A stretch of DNA of 9,332 bases from Elusimicrobiota bacterium. Its GTDB lineage: Bacteria > CG03 > SLGR01 > JAGXOG01. Location of the stretch: the NCBI GenBank assembly GCA_027858455.1, contig JAQICQ010000178.1, forward strand, positions 1-9,332. The letters run 5' to 3'. Position numbers and translations under genes: made by a program. The notes beneath the pieces are model-generated. The model searched no databases, was not told the DNA's origin, and worked only from the letters and a program-made list of their open reading frames with translations. Position 1 is the first letter of the stretch; the number at the start of each line of letters is the position of its first letter. Below, piece after piece: positions 6,093 through 9,332 of the stretch.

Positions 6093-7843
6093 TGAAAAAT
6101 TTTACAGTCATTGCTCATATTGACCATGGTAAATCCACGCTTTGCGACAGGGTGCTTGAATTGACCGGAGATTTGATAAAAGGGGGGCACCGGGATATTA
6201 TACTTGACTCAATGCCCCTGGAACGCGAGAGAGGTATAACCATAAAGGCCAAGGCGGTGCGCATAAATTTTAAGGGGGAGATACTTAATATGGTAGATAC
6301 CCCGGGCCATGTTGATTTTTCATATGAGGTTTCCCGCTCTCTTTCTGCCTGCGAAGCCGCGGTGCTTGTAGTAGATGCTTCCCAGGGGATAGAGGCGCAG
6401 ACCGTTGCCAATCTTGAAAATGCTAAGAAAAACAATCTGCATATTATACCGGTCTTAAATAAGATAGACCTTCCCGCCGCTCAGCCGGACCGGGTAGAGG
6501 AGGAACTGCAGGCGCTGTTAGAAATTAACGAGGAAATTTTAAAGGTCAGCGCCAAAACCGGTGAAGGAGTAGAAGAACTTCTTGAAAAGATAGTCAGGGA
6601 AACTCCGAATCCGCAATCGCTGACCGGGAAGAAAGCTTCTGCCATTGTTTTTGATTCGGTCTTTGACCCTTACAAAGGGGCCATAGCTTACATAAGAGTT
6701 ACCGGCGGCGAGTTTCGGGCCAATGCAAAGATTAAGTTTTTTTCCAACAATGTAAACTACGACATAAAAGAACTCGGGTATTTCGGTGTTGAAAAAGTTC
6801 ATTCCGTCAAAAAATTAAAAGACGGAGAAATAGGGTATATGGCTACCGGGATGAAAGATTTAAGGAATCTTAAAGTCGGGGATACAATAACCCTAAAAGA
6901 AGGGGGCATTGAAAAACCTCTCCGGGGTTTCAGGGAACCCAAACAGTTTGTCTTTGCCGGGCTTTACCCGATAGATAACGCTGAATATCCGAAATTAAAA
7001 AAAGCGCTCGATAAACTTCAGATTAACGATACTTCTTTTACCTATCACCCTGAGGATTCTCCGAGCCTGGGCCCGGGGTTCAGATGCGGGTTTTTAGGTA
7101 TCCTGCATATGGAGATAATAAAAGGAAGGCTTTCAGACGAATACGGGATTGAAATTGTGGTGACCAGGCCCCAGGTAGAATATATAGTTGACGGCAGGCA
7201 TATAGACAGCCCCATAGATTTTCCGTCAACCGGCTACGAAAAGGTTAAAGAACCCTATGTAGAGTGTACGGTTATAACTCCGGATGATTATATGGGAAAT
7301 ATATTTGAACTTTTCGAGACCAGTTACGGCATTTATGTCCAGATGAGATATATAAACCCGCAGAGAGTTATTTTAAAATACGAACTGCCTTTAAGAGAGA
7401 TGGTAGAAGAATTTTACAGCCAGTTAAAATCCTGCAGCCGCGGGTATGCCACGCTTGATTACAGTCATATAGGTTACAGGGATTCCAAACTCGTAAAACT
7501 GCAGATTCTTGTAAATAACAACGAGATAGAAGGTTTTTCTTCAATAATGACAAATGAGGAGGCCAAACGCCGCGGAATAGAAATTTTAAGGACGCTGAAA
7601 AAAGCTATCCCCAAACATCAGTTTAAAATTCCGCTCCAGGCAAAGGTAGGCAAAAATATAACTGCGAGGATGGATATACCGGCTCTCAGGAAGAACGTCA
7701 CCGCCGGACTTTACGGGGGAGACATAACCCGGAAAAGAAAGGTGCTTGAAAAACAGAAGAAAGGAAAGAAAAAGATGAAAATGATAGGGAGAGTAAGCAT
7801 TCCGCCGGATGTATTTATGAAGGTTAAAAGTTATGGAGATTAA
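6092..7843 (+). CDS. lepA: Elongation factor 4 (LepA), translational GTPase
   Basis: Ribosome-associated GTPase related to EF-G, implicated in back-translocation and in ribosome biogenesis or initiation; 583 aa, slightly under the usual roughly 600. G motifs are in order: AHIDHGKST (8-16), RERGIT (45-50), DTPGH (69-73), NKID (123-126) and SAKTG (153-157). The LepA-specific C-terminal domain is present, including YGGDITRKRK, KGKKKMK and the closing GRVSIPPDVF. The start is GTG, sharing one base with the TAG of ptsI; an in-frame TGA at 6083-6085 prevents a longer start, so translation probably depends on coupling. Identification is very secure. It is unrelated in function to the PTS and probably joined the operon by gene order. 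Confidence 0.97.
   Translation: MKNFTVIAHIDHGKSTLCDRVLELTGDLIKGGHRDIILDSMPLERERGITIKAKAVRINFKGEILNMVDTPGHVDFSYEVSRSLSACEAAVLVVDASQGIEAQTVANLENAKKNNLHIIPVLNKIDLPAAQPDRVEEELQALLEINEEILKVSAKTGEGVEELLEKIVRETPNPQSLTGKKASAIVFDSVFDPYKGAIAYIRVTGGEFRANAKIKFFSNNVNYDIKELGYFGVEKVHSVKKLKDGEIGYMATGMKDLRNLKVGDTITLKEGGIEKPLRGFREPKQFVFAGLYPIDNAEYPKLKKALDKLQINDTSFTYHPEDSPSLGPGFRCGFLGILHMEIIKGRLSDEYGIEIVVTRPQVEYIVDGRHIDSPIDFPSTGYEKVKEPYVECTVITPDDYMGNIFELFETSYGIYVQMRYINPQRVILKYELPLREMVEEFYSQLKSCSRGYATLDYSHIGYRDSKLVKLQILVNNNEIEGFSSIMTNEEAKRRGIEILRTLKKAIPKHQFKIPLQAKVGKNITARMDIPALRKNVTAGLYGGDITRKRKVLEKQKKGKKKMKMIGRVSIPPDVFMKVKSYGD
7819..7823 (+). promoter_or_regulatory. Ribosome binding site for lepB
   Basis: GAAGG lies within the last codons of lepA, 9 nt before the lepB ATG at 7833, a good Shine-Dalgarno position that supports this start. 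Confidence 0.6.
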
Positions 7844-8525
7844 GCTTTTATATATTACCGTAGCAATAATAATTCTAAAGTATGTATCAGGGTGGGGAGT
7901 AAAAAAATACAAAAAAGGTTTTTTAAAGAAATTCTTCACGGAATTAAAAGAATGGATGAATGCCGGACTTTGGGCTGTTGTAATAGCTCTCTTTGTAATG
8001 TCTTTTATAGTCCAGGCCTTTAAGATACCGTCGGGCTCCATGGAAGACACGCTTTTAATAGGAGATCATCTTTTTGTAAATAAATTTATTTACGGATTAA
8101 GGATACCTTTTAATAAAGAAAAAAGATTTTTAACGTTTAAGAAACCAAAGAGAAAAGATATAGTTGTTTTTGAATATCCAAAAGACCCATCCATTGATTA
8201 TATAAAAAGGTGTATAGGACTGCCCGGAGAAACTGTTTTAATTAAGGATAAAGAGGTATATATAAACGGCGAAAAGCTTGATGAACCGTATGTATATCAT
8301 AAAGACCCTAATATCTATCCCGACGAACCGTATATTTCAGACAGCCGGCGCAGGAGAGATAATTTCGGGCCGGTAATAATTCCCGACGGCGAATATTTTA
8401 TGATGGGGGACAACCGCGATTTTTCTTCTGATTCAAGGTTCTGGGGGCCGCTTCCGTGGAAATATGTCAAAGGGGAGGCACTGCTTAATTACTGGCCGCC
8501 GTCGCGGATAGGGATTTTAAAATAA
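7833..8525 (+). CDS. lepB: Signal peptidase I (LepB)
   Basis: Membrane-bound serine protease that removes signal peptides from exported proteins, 230 aa. Two N-terminal hydrophobic segments (about 4-18 and 46-63) anchor it, with a basic stretch between them. Catalytic motifs: IPSGSMEDTL (65-74) with nucleophile Ser69, DYIKRCIGLPGE (122-133) with the general base Lys125, and GDNRDFSSDSRFWG (192-205), the conserved box E. The protein is shorter than E. coli LepB and closer to the simpler type found in many bacteria. Its ATG overlaps the end of lepA by 11 nt; lepA-lepB adjacency is found in many bacteria, including E. coli. All catalytic residues are present. Confidence 0.97.
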   Translation: MEIKLLYITVAIIILKYVSGWGVKKYKKGFLKKFFTELKEWMNAGLWAVVIALFVMSFIVQAFKIPSGSMEDTLLIGDHLFVNKFIYGLRIPFNKEKRFLTFKKPKRKDIVVFEYPKDPSIDYIKRCIGLPGETVLIKDKEVYINGEKLDEPYVYHKDPNIYPDEPYISDSRRRRDNFGPVIIPDGEYFMMGDNRDFSSDSRFWGPLPWKYVKGEALLNYWPPSRIGILK

Positions 8526-8526
8526 A

Positions 8527-9332
8527 TTGATTGAAGATAAGGTCATAGCCGCCGATATTGGAGGAACTTATACGGAGGTCGGCTTTATTGATAAGGGGTA
8601 TACTGTCATTGACCGTTTTAAGTATAAAACTTTACCCACACTTGAAGAAAATCAAAATTTAATAAAAGAAAAAGCTGATGAATTTGACGGCCGGAAGTTA
8701 TCTCCTGTCGGAATTTCGGTAAGCGCTTTGTTGAGTCCTGACCGCAGCCGGCTGATTTATGCGCCGAATTTAGGCTGGACGGATATTGACCTTAGTCCGA
8801 TGGCTGATTTTTTTAACCGGGACTGTGACTTTATAAACGACGGTAACGCCGCCGGCCTGTGGAACTATCTCCATAACGGCGAAAAAGCATTAAAAAGCAT
8901 TAGTGTAATGCTGGGCACGGGGGTAGGGGGGTGCGTTATGATAAACGGTGAACCTGTTTACGGGGCGGGAGAAATAGGCCATATTATACTTGATTTTAAC
9001 GGGCCTCAATGTTCATGCGGTTCCCGGGGGTGTCTGGAAAGTTCGATAGGGGCAAATAACCTTCCGGCGCGAGTAAAAGAATGGACCGGGTTGGATATTA
9101 AAAATACGGAAGAGCTTTTCAGGCTTGCAGGCGAGGGGAACGATAAAGCGCTGCAGAGCTGGAAGAAGGCCGGCGAAATGCTGGGGTATGCGCTGTCGGA
9201 TATGGTTAAACTTATAGCGGTAGAAGAAATAATCATTGGCGGCGGAGTCGCAGGCGGTGCGCAATATTTTTCAGAGAGCTTAAAAAAGACTGTAAAACAA
9301 AATGTTATGTCAGGGACTTTTGATCTTCCTGA
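8527..9332 (+). CDS. ROK-family sugar kinase (glucokinase-like), 3' partial
   Basis: Cytoplasmic ATP-dependent kinase of the ROK family, probably acting on glucose or a related sugar or amino sugar; 268 residues are visible and the gene runs off the window (family members are usually about 300-330 aa). Seen in order: the phosphate-binding ADIGGTYTEVGF near the N-terminus, NDGN with the catalytic Asp105 (104-107), LGTGVGG (129-135), EIGH (149-152) and the zinc motif CSCGSRGCLE (162-171) with His152, Cys162, Cys164 and Cys169. There is no helix-turn-helix N-terminus, so it is a kinase rather than a ROK repressor. The frame is closed by TAA at 8518, making TTG 8527, one base after the lepB stop, the only reasonable start; AGGGA at 8510-8514 may be its ribosome site. 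Substrate is undetermined. Confidence 0.93.
   Translation, partial: MIEDKVIAADIGGTYTEVGFIDKGYTVIDRFKYKTLPTLEENQNLIKEKADEFDGRKLSPVGISVSALLSPDRSRLIYAPNLGWTDIDLSPMADFFNRDCDFINDGNAAGLWNYLHNGEKALKSISVMLGTGVGGCVMINGEPVYGAGEIGHIILDFNGPQCSCGSRGCLESSIGANNLPARVKEWTGLDIKNTEELFRLAGEGNDKALQSWKKAGEMLGYALSDMVKLIAVEEIIIGGGVAGGAQYFSESLKKTVKQNVMSGTFDLP

Noticed and set aside
7586..8050. A 154-codon minus-strand open frame across the lepA-lepB junction
   Set aside because: Both underlying + strand genes are certain and conserved there; the antisense product has no recognisable motif and no ribosome site.
9006..9264. Two overlapping minus-strand open frames near the 3' end
   Set aside because: They are antisense to the ROK kinase, whose glycine-rich and zinc motifs are unmistakable on the + strand.

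Overview
The window reads as a single, very compact + strand operon with no gene-free stretch. It holds eleven consecutive genes, the first cut at its 5' end and the last at its 3' end. In order they are hprK (HPr kinase/phosphorylase), rapZ (P-loop nucleotide-binding protein), four subunits of a mannose/fructose/sorbose-family PTS permease (EIIA, EIIB, EIIC, EIID), ptsH (HPr), ptsI (Enzyme I), lepA (elongation factor 4), lepB (signal peptidase I) and a ROK-family sugar kinase. Junctions are either overlaps (1, 1, 11, 11, 14 and 17 nt) or gaps of 16 nt or less. No promoter or terminator is visible, so transcription probably begins upstream of base 1 and continues past base 9332.

The PTS part is self-sufficient. 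Phosphate would pass from PEP to Enzyme I (His198), then HPr (His15), EIIA (His10) and EIIB (His14), and finally to the sugar entering through the EIIC/EIID membrane pair. HprK would control HPr through Ser46, which is conserved. The ROK kinase at the 3' end could phosphorylate sugars that enter unphosphorylated or are released inside the cell. lepA and lepB are a commonly linked housekeeping pair appended to the sugar-uptake genes.

The organism is a bacterium with moderately AT-rich DNA and heavy use of ATA isoleucine codons. TAA, TGA and TAG all serve as stops, so the ordinary bacterial code applies. Having hprK and rapZ beside a mannose-family PTS suggests a Gram-negative-type lineage outside the Enterobacteria. 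My guess is a candidate-phylum type such as Omnitrophota or Elusimicrobiota, or a deltaproteobacterial relative. That rests on gene order and general impression, not on a search.

I see no wholly new system. The most notable signal is that three phosphotransfer proteins depart from family consensus next to their active sites while keeping the core phosphorylated residues. HprK has Gln where the active-site His is expected, HPr has Ser in place of the usual Pro18, and Enzyme I deviates at several consensus positions. EIIC also carries an in-frame tandem repeat of a four-residue unit and is shorter than its enterobacterial homologue.
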